This document shows positions 8,295 through 17,170 of a DNA stretch of 64,000 bases, piece by piece. This DNA is from Desulfitobacterium_A sp035539115 (GTDB lineage: Bacteria; Bacillota; Desulfitobacteriia; Desulfitobacteriales; Desulfitobacteriaceae), in assembly GCF_035539115.1 (NCBI RefSeq), contig NZ_DATLJA010000020.1:1-64000 (forward strand), read 5' to 3'. Within the stretch, counting starts at the first letter, position 1, and the number at the start of each line of letters is the position of its first letter. The translations under genes were made by a program, and so were the position numbers. A model generated the notes under the pieces. That model saw only the letters and a program-made list of their open reading frames with translations, was not told the origin of the DNA and did not search any database.

Positions 8295-9782
8295 GTGAAT
8301 CAAAACGAACTTCGAGAACTGGTAGATCAACTCTTTAAAGAAAGTCAGAATGAATACTGTATCGTACGCTTAGAATCCAGAAGAGAATGGGGAATGCGCT
8401 TGAGCAATGGACGGTTCGAACGGGTTTCGAGCGGTTGGGATAGCGGAATAGGGGTTCAGGCTTTTACACAAGAGGGAGCGTCAGGTTTTGCTTCTGCCGA
8501 TGTTCTAAGCCTCGAAGTCGGGCGACAGGTAATGCAAAGAGCGACTTCCTTGGCCGAACGCAACGCTCAGATCGGGGCGGAGTGTAATCGGGAGATTCTC
8601 AAGGCCCCTCGGATTGAGGAAGATGCTGAGGATCCGCGGGTTTTCCCTTTTGAACATTTTTCCCTGGCTGAACTTCAAACGAAAGTTTTAGGCCTGCACC
8701 AAAGGTTATTGGAGCGTAATCCGAAAATCTCTTGGCAGACCAGTTACCGTCAAGTTGAAGATCTCTGGTGTATCGGACGTTCAGATGGAACCCGGGTGTC
8801 TTTTGTAATTCCACGCGCTTTGCTCATGCACCAAGGAACCGTCCGCGAAAACGAGCGTGCTCAAAGTACGTTGGTTCAAAGGAGCGGCGTAGATGTGGGA
8901 ATTTTGCAACTGGAGCAAGAAGATGCCTTCTTAGAAACTAAAGCCCTTGAGCGCGCTGAATTCGCTAAAGCTGTTTGTCGAGCTCCCCAGCTTCCTTCCG
9001 GGCATTATCCGTTAGTCATTGATTATGGTTTAGCAAAGGGGTTAGCGCATGAAGCCTTCGGGCATGCGGTCGAATCCGACCATATGAAGGAATCCGTGCT
9101 GGGGGAAAAGGGTAAATTGAAAAAGGGGCTCAAGGTGGCGCGATCTGGTGTCCAGATTATTGATGGTCCGCTCGTGGGCGACTGGGCGTATCAACCGTAT
9201 TCCGCGAATGGGCTGAAACGAGAAACGGTCCAGATTGTCAAAGATGGAGTATTATTAGCAGGCCTTGGTGATATATTTTCGGCTGAGGAGGCTGGAATGG
9301 AAGTGACAGGAGCGGGTCGGGCGGAAAGCTATGGCTATATCCCCCTTCCTCGGATGACGAATATTCGCCTGATCGTCGATCAGGCGATCCCGATCCCTCA
9401 AGCGCCGAGTCTGAGGGAAGAGATTCGGCAAGTCCGAGAGGTTCTTAAAGAAAAGGGAGAACTGAGAGAAGAGGGTAAACATCTTTTGCTGCTGGGCTAC
9501 CGGGGTGGTCAGGTCAATCCCAAGACGGGGGATTTCGTTTTTCAGTGTGATGGGATGATTGATCTTGCCGATCCGAATTTACCGGTTTATCAACCCAGTA
9601 TTTTTAGCGGGAAAATCCTTTCAGCCTTGCAAGCGATTCGCGCTGGTCTCGGACAAGGGTGTTATGATGCCATAGGAACTTGCGGAAAATCAGGACAAGC
9701 GGTTCCTTCTAGTGGTGGAAGCCATCGTTATCTTCTGCTTGAGCAAGATGAACAGGTTAGTTTAGGGGGAGAACAAGGATGA
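8295..9782 (+). CDS. tldD: TldD-type metalloprotease subunit
   Basis: 495 aa, GTG start at 8295 after TGGAGG. TldD with TldE/PmbA forms a heterodimeric zinc protease that degrades unfolded or modified peptides. The active-site motif HEAFGH (H252 onward, HExxxH) is intact, and glycine-rich C-terminal blocks (GGSHRYL, GTCGKSGQ) fit the family. The stop overlaps the start of the partner gene (ATGA), consistent with coupled synthesis. The natural substrate here is unknown; no peptide precursor gene is adjacent. Confidence 0.93.
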   Translation: MNQNELRELVDQLFKESQNEYCIVRLESRREWGMRLSNGRFERVSSGWDSGIGVQAFTQEGASGFASADVLSLEVGRQVMQRATSLAERNAQIGAECNREILKAPRIEEDAEDPRVFPFEHFSLAELQTKVLGLHQRLLERNPKISWQTSYRQVEDLWCIGRSDGTRVSFVIPRALLMHQGTVRENERAQSTLVQRSGVDVGILQLEQEDAFLETKALERAEFAKAVCRAPQLPSGHYPLVIDYGLAKGLAHEAFGHAVESDHMKESVLGEKGKLKKGLKVARSGVQIIDGPLVGDWAYQPYSANGLKRETVQIVKDGVLLAGLGDIFSAEEAGMEVTGAGRAESYGYIPLPRMTNIRLIVDQAIPIPQAPSLREEIRQVREVLKEKGELREEGKHLLLLGYRGGQVNPKTGDFVFQCDGMIDLADPNLPVYQPSIFSGKILSALQAIRAGLGQGCYDAIGTCGKSGQAVPSSGGSHRYLLLEQDEQVSLGGEQG

Positions 9783-11098
9783 AACTTATAGCCCATCTCG
9801 AAGAACTTTTGTATAAAGCACAAACTTCCCCAGTCCAGCTGAAGCTTAAGGTTCGTGACTGGCGGATTGTGGTTCACGAAACGCAACTTACCTCGTTAGG
9901 GATCAAAGATAGTGCTCCTGGTAGTGTTTACACACCTCCCAGTTATCATCAAGGGGAAAGTGGAGAGGTGGTTATTATTTGGGAGGATGGTCGCTTAAGC
10001 CGAGCTAACGTTCAGGCTGTTTCAGGAAAGAACGCTCAATCAGGGCAAGAGCAGTTGCAAGAATGGTATCAGGCTGCTTATGAAGACCCAGACGGCCGTG
10101 AGATTCCGGCTCCCGAAGCGATCCCTTTGGTTGCGGTAGAAGATCGAGCAGTCCAGAAAATTCTCGCCGGTGAGGATGAGATCCTTTTTGAACAATTGAG
10201 CCGTTTACTGAAAGATCGACCGGAACAAGCGGAAATGCAGGCAAGCATCCAAGCCGCTTGGGGTTATCGTCATGTCCGCAATTCTAAGGGCCTGGCGGTC
10301 TCCTATCAGGAATCTCAATATGCGCTCTCCTATTCCTTTGATAGTTTAGTGGGGGGAGGGTTCGCGAAGAGGCGCTTGATTAGTGAGGAAGAGTGGGTAA
10401 AAACTTGGCAACAGACGCTGGCCTATTATCAGGCGATGCAGCAGGAGGGGGCACCTATTGGGCCTCAGACCACAGTAGTCTTTTCGCCAGGAGTAGTGGA
10501 CTCTTTTTTAGGGCAATTTATTGTTCCTAATTTCGTGGGGCAAAGCATTCTAGAAGGACAAAGCGCTTATCGAGTCGAACATTTTGAAAAGCAGGAACAG
10601 GTTTTTAATGAAGGCTTGACGCTTGTGGTTGACCCACTTCGTCCCTTCGAACTAGGCTCTTATCTCGTTACCTCTGAGGGAATAGCTGCCGAACGCACTA
10701 TTCTTGTTCAGAAGGGTGTCCTGAAAACTCCCTTTTTACGGGTCAAGGATGCTCATCGTTGGGGCGGAAAACCCACGGCACTTCCCCAAGGGACTTCAGG
10801 GCTTTACCTCAAGCATGATCAGGAAGGTTCTTGGCCGGAAGTTCTTGTAGGAATTGAAGATGGAATTTTGATTCTTTCGGTGCTGGGAATGCATACGCAA
10901 AATAGTACTGCCGGAGAATATTCCTTAAGTGCCCCGCAAAGTTTAAGAATTCATAACGGGAAAATCGTTGGCAAAACCGATGTAAAGTTGTCGGGAAACT
11001 TCTTTAAAGACTTGAAATCCCCCGATACGCGGTTCACAAAGTCTGAACTTGAAACAAAGCCGTATCTCCTCGTGAAAACGGGCTTACAGACGCTGTAA
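9779..11098 (+). CDS. tldE: TldE/PmbA-type protease partner
   Basis: 439 aa, start ATG overlapping the tldD stop. It shares the TldD/PmbA fold (GGGFAKRRLISEEEW, FVGQSILEGQSAY, GLYLKHDQEGS) but lacks the HExxxH zinc motif, as expected for the non-metal-binding half of the heterodimer. It is followed by a large repeat region rather than another gene. Confidence 0.9.
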   Translation: MKLIAHLEELLYKAQTSPVQLKLKVRDWRIVVHETQLTSLGIKDSAPGSVYTPPSYHQGESGEVVIIWEDGRLSRANVQAVSGKNAQSGQEQLQEWYQAAYEDPDGREIPAPEAIPLVAVEDRAVQKILAGEDEILFEQLSRLLKDRPEQAEMQASIQAAWGYRHVRNSKGLAVSYQESQYALSYSFDSLVGGGFAKRRLISEEEWVKTWQQTLAYYQAMQQEGAPIGPQTTVVFSPGVVDSFLGQFIVPNFVGQSILEGQSAYRVEHFEKQEQVFNEGLTLVVDPLRPFELGSYLVTSEGIAAERTILVQKGVLKTPFLRVKDAHRWGGKPTALPQGTSGLYLKHDQEGSWPEVLVGIEDGILILSVLGMHTQNSTAGEYSLSAPQSLRIHNGKIVGKTDVKLSGNFFKDLKSPDTRFTKSELETKPYLLVKTGLQTL

Positions 11099-11760
11099 AC
11101 CCTCTAAAGGAATTTTTCTTTAGGGTAGACCTTCATGCCGGAGCATAGCACCATCAGAGGATGAAAAAGTTGGGGTCGTGTAGCTTCTCCCCTTCGAGGA
11201 TAAGTCGACTAGGGCTAGAGTTTCGTACCTCAACTCTAGCCAGTCTCCTATATCATACATCCATTCACTTAGCGCTCCAGGGCTGGCACACTCGCTTCCG
11301 AGGGAGCTTAGCCGAACCCTTCTGCTTACTGCATGTGAACCTGCGGCACGCTAACCCACGGAAGCGTCGTGCGCCATAGCGCCCCTCCGCAAATCGTTCA
11401 TTCCTGTGCGAGAAGCTACGTTATCAGGACTCTTGAGATGTAACATTATGAAAGCCACAAAGACAGGCGAAACGAATTGCTGAGCGAAGACTTAAAGCTG
11501 AGGGGCGTAGTGAACGCAGGCAGTGGAGCGTGAAGCCGAGCTGTGGACTTGTCCATGGATGGACTGATGCCGCGGGCGCATGGACGCGCAGGAGCGGCGT
11601 ACCTCTTTTAGCACCCCGAGGTTTAGCGAGGTAGCGGAGTCGCCAAGTGAATAGCCCCGGCGCCATGATGAGCGGGCAAAGCGTTTCGCCGACACCCGAG
11701 TAGACCTAAAAAGCATAGCTTGGTGAGACCTTTCTTGGCCTTTTTACGGTAGAGAGAAAT
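11099..11760 (+). repeat. Family B mosaic intergenic repeat (copy B1)
   Basis: About 660 nt without a credible gene. Inverted ends GTAGCTTCTC (11180-11189) and GAGAAGCTAC (11410-11419) bound a left half that shares blocks with copies at 20.3 and 45.0 kb, such as CATTCACTTAGCGCTCC and ACCCTTCTGCTT. The right half shares TTGCTGAGCGAAGACTTAAA (11477 onward) and GATGAGCGGGCAAAGCGTTT (11667 onward) with B2. The module 11180-11253 appears inverted at 45391-45466. Open frames here are short, differ between copies and lack family features. Confidence 0.85.
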
Positions 11761-11779
11761 TGAGAGGGAGAGGTGGAAA

Positions 11780-12541
11780 ATGTTAGACTTACATACGCAT
11801 TTAATTGGACATCAGGACAGGCCCGCTAATCGGGAAAATATTCAAGACTATTTAGAGGCGGCTCGACGTGCAGGACTGCAGGAGATCGGCTTTTCAGATC
11901 ATGACATGTATCTCGAGGATCTGAATCTGCCGTTAATCCGCGAGGTTGCCGAAGAATACCCCGACCTAAAGGTCCGAGTGGGCTTGGAGGTTGATTACCG
12001 CGCTGAAGATGAAGCGAAAATTCAGACCCTTTTACAGACGTTTCCCTTTGACTACGTTATTGGATCAGTCCATGAAATCAAGAACTGGTTATTTGATTAT
12101 CCGGATCAGGCGCCCAAACACCGTGAAGTAGATCCTGATCAACTCTACCTCGAGTATTTTTCGCTTGTCGAAAAAGCAGCACGTAGTCAACTTTTTACGA
12201 CGATCGGCCATTTTGATTTGATTAAGATTTTTGGGGTGAGACCGCGCACGGATGTCCGTGAATTAGCAGCTAACGCGCTTCAAGCCATCGTAGAAAATGG
12301 TTTAGTGGCTGAGCTGAATACGGCGGGACGGTATAAACCTGTCGGAGAATTTTATCCTGAACGGAAATTGATTCAGGAAATGGTCAATCGGGGAATTGAG
12401 TTTACTTTAGGTTCCGATGCCCATGAGGCTCAGTATGTCGGACGAGATTTAAGTGAAGCAACTCACTTACTTCAAGCTTGTGGCGTAAAACGACTGATCC
12501 GATTTGAACAGAAAAAGCGACTCACTCTTCCTTTGAGTTAA
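11780..12541 (+). CDS. PHP domain phosphoesterase, histidinol-phosphatase-like
   Basis: 253 aa, ATG with GAGAGGTGG upstream. PHP metal-binding motifs are present: DLHTH (residues 3-7), SDHD (about 38-41), a central GLEVDY, IGSVHEIKNW, GHFDLIK and the terminal GSDAHEAQYVG. This matches the HisK/HisJ-type PHP family that hydrolyses histidinol phosphate. No other histidine genes are nearby, so another phosphoester substrate is equally possible. Followed after 25 nt by the HD protein, likely co-transcribed. Confidence 0.85.
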   Translation: MLDLHTHLIGHQDRPANRENIQDYLEAARRAGLQEIGFSDHDMYLEDLNLPLIREVAEEYPDLKVRVGLEVDYRAEDEAKIQTLLQTFPFDYVIGSVHEIKNWLFDYPDQAPKHREVDPDQLYLEYFSLVEKAARSQLFTTIGHFDLIKIFGVRPRTDVRELAANALQAIVENGLVAELNTAGRYKPVGEFYPERKLIQEMVNRGIEFTLGSDAHEAQYVGRDLSEATHLLQACGVKRLIRFEQKKRLTLPLS

Positions 12542-12566
12542 GCGTGAGGAGAGGGGCTGAACGAAG

Positions 12567-13232
12567 ATGTATGGCAAGGAGATCGAGCAATTACTAAGAG
12601 ATTTGGCCTGGATCGATGACGTTACTTATTATCATTGTTTAAAGGTTACCTATCTTATGTCATGTTTTGCGGATACCCCTTCAGGTAAACTTTTGATTAA
12701 ACAAGCCTGGGTTACCCGAAATGAATGGGTAGCGTCTGGGTTACTCCATGATATTGGCAAGATACGTTGGCCACGGGAAATCCTTTTTGCTACTGAACAA
12801 TTAAAGGATATGGAAAATGAGAAATTGCTGGAATTTTGGCGCTGCGAAATTGAACATCCGCTGGCTTCGGAAAAAGTGATTCTTGATTTTTATCACCAAA
12901 CAGGGAATCGATTCTGGGAAAGAATCGCTAAAGGCGTTGCTGCCCATCACGAAAACTACTTGGGTGGGGGCTATCCGTATAAGCTGAGCGGAACGGATAT
13001 TCCTTTGTTGGCCCGTGGAATCCGGATCTTTGACAGGTACACAACCTTGACTGAAGTAAAGCGTTACCGGATGCAGGCTAAGGATCAGGAGAGTGCCTTG
13101 AAAGAAATTCGCGGGCTACTGGGTTACGAATTTGATCCTTACTGGGGAGAGCGGATTCTTGACTTTCTGCCTCAGGTTGAGTTAATCTCTGATCTGGATG
13201 CATGGTTAACTGAAGAAATAAGGAAGTTTTAA
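12567..13232 (+). CDS. HD-GYP-like metal-dependent phosphohydrolase
   Basis: 221 aa. The HD motif LLHDIGKI (about residues 57-64) and a later HHENYLGGGYPYKLSG block resemble the HD-GYP domain of cyclic-di-GMP phosphodiesterases. The GYP triplet is kept, but the Asp/Gly pattern before it (usually DGxGYP) reads LGGGYP, so activity on c-di-GMP is uncertain. No sensor or receiver domain is attached. Followed by family A repeats. Confidence 0.75.
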   Translation: MYGKEIEQLLRDLAWIDDVTYYHCLKVTYLMSCFADTPSGKLLIKQAWVTRNEWVASGLLHDIGKIRWPREILFATEQLKDMENEKLLEFWRCEIEHPLASEKVILDFYHQTGNRFWERIAKGVAAHHENYLGGGYPYKLSGTDIPLLARGIRIFDRYTTLTEVKRYRMQAKDQESALKEIRGLLGYEFDPYWGERILDFLPQVELISDLDAWLTEEIRKF

Positions 13233-13251
13233 GGGCCAGAGGGTACCTTTT

Positions 13252-13521
13252 TTATACTAACAGAAAGTATAAGTCTGGGGGCAGATAGCATAAGTGCAAC
13301 TAAGGCTTCCGCCTACGCCAGAGGCTTGGCGCAAGCCAAGTTTTCTTTATACTAACAGAAAGTATAAATTTTTGGCAGATAGCATAAGCGCAACCAGCGG
13401 TTTTCGCTTTCCTACGATGCACGTAGTTAAGTCCGGCAGGATAAGGCGACTAAGGCCATCGCTTTGGCTCTGGCCAAGTCTTCTTTATCGCAAAGCTCGG
13501 CGAAAGCCGGGTTTTCTTTAT
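13252..13521 (+). repeat. Family A repeat cluster (copy A3), two anchors and three hairpin modules
   Basis: Anchors at 13252-13299 and 13348-13394 each precede GC-rich hairpin modules ending in TTTTCTTTA or TTCTTTA (13348, 13488, 13521). The last module, 13489-13521, is the right half of the A1 hairpin. The stretch 13360-13521 is almost the exact reverse complement of 53757-53935, 40 kb away. Confidence 0.88.
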
Positions 13522-13606
13522 CCTCCACCGAGCATAGAAAATCAATATTCTGGCACACTAAAGAAGAATTTGTGAATTTTCTATGCTCAGGAAAGAAGGA
13601 AGCCAT

Positions 13607-14305
13607 ATGCCTTGGATGGAACTTAGTTTGGATCCTCAAGATGACTGGAATGAGGTGGGTTTGCAAGATTGGTCAGAGGCCCTAGCAACTTTTCTCACGG
13701 AAAAGGGTAAAGAGGCCAAGCCCAGATTACAGCCTTTGCCAGGGTATCATACGGTTGCTTTGGGAGAAAATGAGGAGCTGGGTGAACTCGTAATTAGCTC
13801 AGCGGAACGTCTCGTGGTTCTGTTTGGGTTATCCTATGAGAGTCAAAGGGAAAAGGAGCTTGCTCATTATGTGGCTCACTTAGCGCGGCAGACGGGAGCT
13901 GTAGCTTTGCGTGCACCGATCCTGACATCAACAGAAAAGACGTTTTGGCAACGGATGGGGGCAGAACTTCAACCGGATCCAACACATCTTAAGGAGAAGA
14001 TCCAAAGTGCGAAAGTGGGGGTCAAACCCTTATATCAGTACAGTTTGCAGGTGACTTATAAAGAAAGACCTGTACTTTGTCTAGAACCGATCTTTTGTAC
14101 CGCACGGTCAGAAGGGGTGGTGAGCTTAGCCCAACGTCGCACGGAAAAACGGATAGGGGGACAACCCATTGGGTTTGCCAGCCGGATTTCTGCCCATTGT
14201 CCATGGAAGTTGGAACGATCCCAGTGGGATGACTTTTTGGCCTTTAGCCGTTTAGCGTCCTTCGAAGTGCTTGAGCAATGCATCAATATTTCAGAATTTT
14301 CATAA
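13607..14305 (+). CDS. Conserved-looking protein of unknown function upstream of the MoxR/VWA pair
   Basis: 232 aa from the ATG at 13607, which follows GAAAGAAGGA; an earlier in-frame ATG (13583) has no such site. No domain was recognised. The protein is soluble, without signal peptide or membrane segments, and has an alpha/beta look with a basic central part (SLAQRRTEKRIGGQP). It ends 229 nt before the MoxR ATPase, with a structured leader between, so it may not be in the same transcript. Confidence 0.7.
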   Translation: MPWMELSLDPQDDWNEVGLQDWSEALATFLTEKGKEAKPRLQPLPGYHTVALGENEELGELVISSAERLVVLFGLSYESQREKELAHYVAHLARQTGAVALRAPILTSTEKTFWQRMGAELQPDPTHLKEKIQSAKVGVKPLYQYSLQVTYKERPVLCLEPIFCTARSEGVVSLAQRRTEKRIGGQPIGFASRISAHCPWKLERSQWDDFLAFSRLASFEVLEQCINISEFS

Positions 14306-14435
14306 GACTTATTTCGTGGTATGATACCGCTATAAAGAAAACTTACTTCAGATGGAGTTTTGATTTCATCTGAAGTCCAGTTGCACTTATCCCCTACGAG
14401 GATAAGAATTGGCACCAAATCATAGATTTAGACAA

Positions 14436-14516
14436 TTCTATACCCAGGGACTTAGCGCCACTTATCTCCCGCTTAAGAAGCAGGAGTCTAGTGGCGGTTA
14501 GTCATCGGGTATAGAG
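14436..14516 (+). ncRNA. Long structured leader before the MoxR gene
   Basis: One extended hairpin can be drawn by hand. The outer stem 14436-14445 / 14507-14516 (TTCTATACCC with GGGTATAGAG) encloses GAC/GTC, a 7-bp stem CGCCACT / AGTGGCG (14456-14462 / 14490-14496) and an apical CTCCCGCTT / AAGCAGGAG stem. It ends 18 nt before the ATG and right before the GGGGAGGGG site. A second hairpin ACTTCAGATG / CATCTGAAGT lies at about 14344-14375, and CTTATCC / GGATAAG at about 14385-14405. It matches no riboswitch known to me. Confidence 0.5.
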
Positions 14517-14534
14517 AAGTGGGGAGGGGTAGGT

Positions 14535-15419
14535 ATGAAAATCGATATGACTCTGGATGAGTTCGAAAAAGCTCTGTCAGAAATAGGGTATATTACGGAG
14601 AAAAAAGACCGGATCGCGCTCACAGCTTATCTTGCAATCCAATTGGAAAAGCCGATTTTAGTTGTAGGGCCTCCTGGGGTAGGCAAGACAGAGATAGCTA
14701 AGGCATTATGCCAAGTGATGGCTGCCCCATTGATCCGGTTACAGTGTTATGAGGGCTTAGATGAAAATAAGGCGCTTTATGAATGGAATTACCAAAGGCA
14801 ACTTTTAAAGATTCAAATGCAGAAGGAGAATCTACAGGAGGAAGATTTATTTTCTCCTGAATATCTACTTCCACGTCCTCTACTACAAGGACTGATGAGT
14901 CCAGAAGCTTCGGTATTGTTAATTGATGAAATTGATAAGACCGATGGTGAGTTTGAGGCGTTTTTACTGGAGATACTTGGTGAGTTTCAAGTGACGATCC
15001 CGGAGATGGGGACAATAAAAGCACAGGAACGGCCCTTAGTCATCTTAACCTCGAATGGGGAACGAGAGCTTTCTGACGGGTTGAAAAGGCGTTGTGTTTT
15101 TCTCCATGTCGATCCCCCTTCAGTGGAGAAAGAGGTCAAGATCTTGAGAGCCAAACTTCCAGGACTACCTGATAAACTAGCCTATCAAGTGGCCAAATCC
15201 GTGGGCGTGCTCCGGGAAAAATTGACCCTTCAGAAGATGCCTTCTGTCTCAGAAACATTAGATTGGGCGAAGGCGCTGTTAGTTATGGGCAAAGCAGAGT
15301 TGGATCCGGCTTGGATTGAGTCGACGCTCAGTCTTCTCATCAAAAGCCAGGAGGATTTAGAACTTTTCTATCAAGAAATGGGCGCTGAACGTTTACTTTG
15401 GGAAGCGAAAGCGTTATAG
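14535..15419 (+). CDS. MoxR-family AAA+ ATPase (CoxD-like)
   Basis: 294 aa, ATG after GGGGAGGGG. Walker A is GPPGVGKTE (about residues 44-52), Walker B is VLLIDEIDKTDGE, and sensor-1 is ILTSNGERELSD. MoxR ATPases act with VWA-domain partners as chaperones for metal cofactor insertion or complex maturation. The next gene is exactly such a partner. CoxD-type members are associated with molybdenum hydroxylases, but no such enzyme is nearby, so the client is unknown. Confidence 0.9.
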   Translation: MKIDMTLDEFEKALSEIGYITEKKDRIALTAYLAIQLEKPILVVGPPGVGKTEIAKALCQVMAAPLIRLQCYEGLDENKALYEWNYQRQLLKIQMQKENLQEEDLFSPEYLLPRPLLQGLMSPEASVLLIDEIDKTDGEFEAFLLEILGEFQVTIPEMGTIKAQERPLVILTSNGERELSDGLKRRCVFLHVDPPSVEKEVKILRAKLPGLPDKLAYQVAKSVGVLREKLTLQKMPSVSETLDWAKALLVMGKAELDPAWIESTLSLLIKSQEDLELFYQEMGAERLLWEAKAL

Positions 15420-15428
15420 GTGATCGTG

Positions 15429-16781
15429 ATGGGTGAGCATGTGATAAAGGAACGTAGCGAACTAGACCGACATCTTCTCGAATTCGCTCGCTTGCTTCGG
15501 GAAGGTGGAGTCCCTGTAAGTATGACGGAAGTCCAAGATGCATTGCAATCCTTGCTGAAGCTTGGACTAGAGGATAAAGAACGGACTGAGGGAATCCTCC
15601 AAGCAACTCTGGTAAAATCTCCGCAAAATATCCCCTGGTTTAATGAAGCCTTCCGAGCTTTTTTTGCTCCACCAGAGCAGCAGGCGAATTGGCAAAACGA
15701 AGCGCGGGAAAAGGCAGACAATGTTCATAAGGGGCTCTCTAAGAGTCGCAAAGAGCTGAGCTTCCAAGGGGAGGAACTGAATTTAACCGAGGAACAACGG
15801 ATGGTTTATTTGCAGCTTCCGGAAGCGGAAAAGGAACGGATTAAAGATTTTTTGACTCGTTCTGAGCAAGGAATCCGTAATGGAATCCCGGTGGATCATT
15901 CCTTTCAGCCAATGGTCGAACGGGTGCTTAGAGGATCTCTCGAGTATTGGCGGCATAAACTTGGAGAGGAGTCTGAGTTTCCGTTATCTCCGCCTGGAGA
16001 AGGGGGACTTCTCTCTGAAGTCGAACGGGCCTGCCGTGAACAAGAAATTCAATATTTTACGCGAGATCTTAAGAATATTACGCCTGAAGAATGGCCACAG
16101 GTGATGCAGTTGATTCAGCAGCTTTCCCAACGACTCGCCGCCCAGGCTTCGCGGAGGTATCAAGCGCGGGGCAAGAGAGGCGGAATTGATATGCGTCATA
16201 CCCTGCGGGAAAATCTCCGGTTCGGTGGAGTGTTGCTTGAACGCCGTTTTCGCGTTAAGCGGAGGAGCCGTCCGAAATTCGTTTTGCTTTGTGATTTGTC
16301 GGGTTCGATGATGAAGTATACGGAATTTATCTTGCAATTTATCTATGGCTTATCTTCCGCCGTGAACGGGATTGAAACCTATGCCTTTGCTGATCGCTTG
16401 CTCGAACTGACAGGAAAGGTTCGGTCCGGACATTCCCTCCAGGCAATGCTTCAGGCTGCATTGCCAGAAGCAAGTAAAGAATGGGGTGGAGGGACGAATC
16501 TCGCTGTTTCTTTAGAAGAACTCGCGAAGAAATATGCGAAGTCCTTTTCGCGCAATACCGTTTTGATTATTCTGAGTGATACCCAGACTCTTGAAGGGGA
16601 GAGGGCAGCCGGACTTCTCAAGAATATCCGCAGAAAAGTTCGTGAGATTCTTTGGTTGAACACCCTTCCCGAAAAGCGTTGGCCTGAAACGAAGACGGTG
16701 GAGTATTTCCGGCCTTACTGTCAAATGTTTGAGTGCTATACCTTAGGACATTTGCAAAATATCCTGAGCTCAAGATTTTAA
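15429..16781 (+). CDS. VWA domain protein, CoxE-like partner of MoxR
   Basis: 450 aa from the ATG at 15429, preceded by AGGTGAT; a GTG at 15420 abutting the MoxR stop is an alternative. The C-terminal von Willebrand A domain carries the MIDAS motif DLSGSMM (about residue 295), a threonine in GGGTNLAVS and the aspartate of SDTQT. The N-terminal two thirds is helical and charged, as in CoxE-like proteins. It forms a two-gene unit with the ATPase. The client enzyme is not evident. Confidence 0.88.
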   Translation: MGEHVIKERSELDRHLLEFARLLREGGVPVSMTEVQDALQSLLKLGLEDKERTEGILQATLVKSPQNIPWFNEAFRAFFAPPEQQANWQNEAREKADNVHKGLSKSRKELSFQGEELNLTEEQRMVYLQLPEAEKERIKDFLTRSEQGIRNGIPVDHSFQPMVERVLRGSLEYWRHKLGEESEFPLSPPGEGGLLSEVERACREQEIQYFTRDLKNITPEEWPQVMQLIQQLSQRLAAQASRRYQARGKRGGIDMRHTLRENLRFGGVLLERRFRVKRRSRPKFVLLCDLSGSMMKYTEFILQFIYGLSSAVNGIETYAFADRLLELTGKVRSGHSLQAMLQAALPEASKEWGGGTNLAVSLEELAKKYAKSFSRNTVLIILSDTQTLEGERAAGLLKNIRRKVREILWLNTLPEKRWPETKTVEYFRPYCQMFECYTLGHLQNILSSRF

Positions 16782-16885
16782 ATGTTAATGAAGAAGATCA
16801 ATTTGGGTTTAGTGAAGGCCTTTATTGAACATACTAGGAGTATCAGGTAATAGTACATAAGCTCACAACCTAGGAGGTAATACTG

Positions 16886-17041
16886 GTGTTAGAAAAATGT
16901 CGATCTTGTGGTTTTGAACACGAAGACCTAACTCATGTTCTTTTTCGGAGAAATCATGTCAGCAATCGTACCTTGCCATACTGCTCGCATTGTATGCGAA
17001 GACTTTATCAGGTTCCATATCGCCCAGATCGGGATATTTAA
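16886..17041 (+). CDS. Small zinc-ribbon-like protein
   Basis: 51 aa, GTG start with the perfect site AGGAGG (16873-16878) upstream. Two Cys pairs, CRSCG near the start and CSHC in the second half, suggest a four-cysteine zinc ribbon; the rest is basic. It is free-standing between the VWA gene and the ferredoxin. The role is unknown. Confidence 0.65.
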   Translation: MLEKCRSCGFEHEDLTHVLFRRNHVSNRTLPYCSHCMRRLYQVPYRPDRDI

Positions 17042-17108
17042 TCATTATCTAAGTCGTTCTCTGAAATGAATGATATTTTAGTATATGGGTAAAATAGTAA
17101 GTTTCATC

Positions 17109-17137
17109 TTGCCTTTTTCCTTTCTCTTTGGTATAGT
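17109..17137 (+). promoter_or_regulatory. Sigma-A promoter of the ferredoxin gene
   Basis: TTGCCT (17109-17114), a 17-nt spacer and TATAGT (17132-17137), 34 nt upstream of the ferredoxin ATG. Confidence 0.65.
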
Positions 17138-17170
17138 GACGTTGAATAAGGGGAGAAGGGGGTTGTTCTA

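Noticed and set aside
11161..11716. Several short frames in both strands of repeat B1
   Set aside because: None has a good ribosome site, they are not kept in copies B2 and B3, and the region is clearly repeat.
11099..11760. Group II intron or other known large RNA as identity of family B
   Set aside because: No domain V hairpin and no reverse transcriptase frame; blocks do not match known large RNAs that I can recall.
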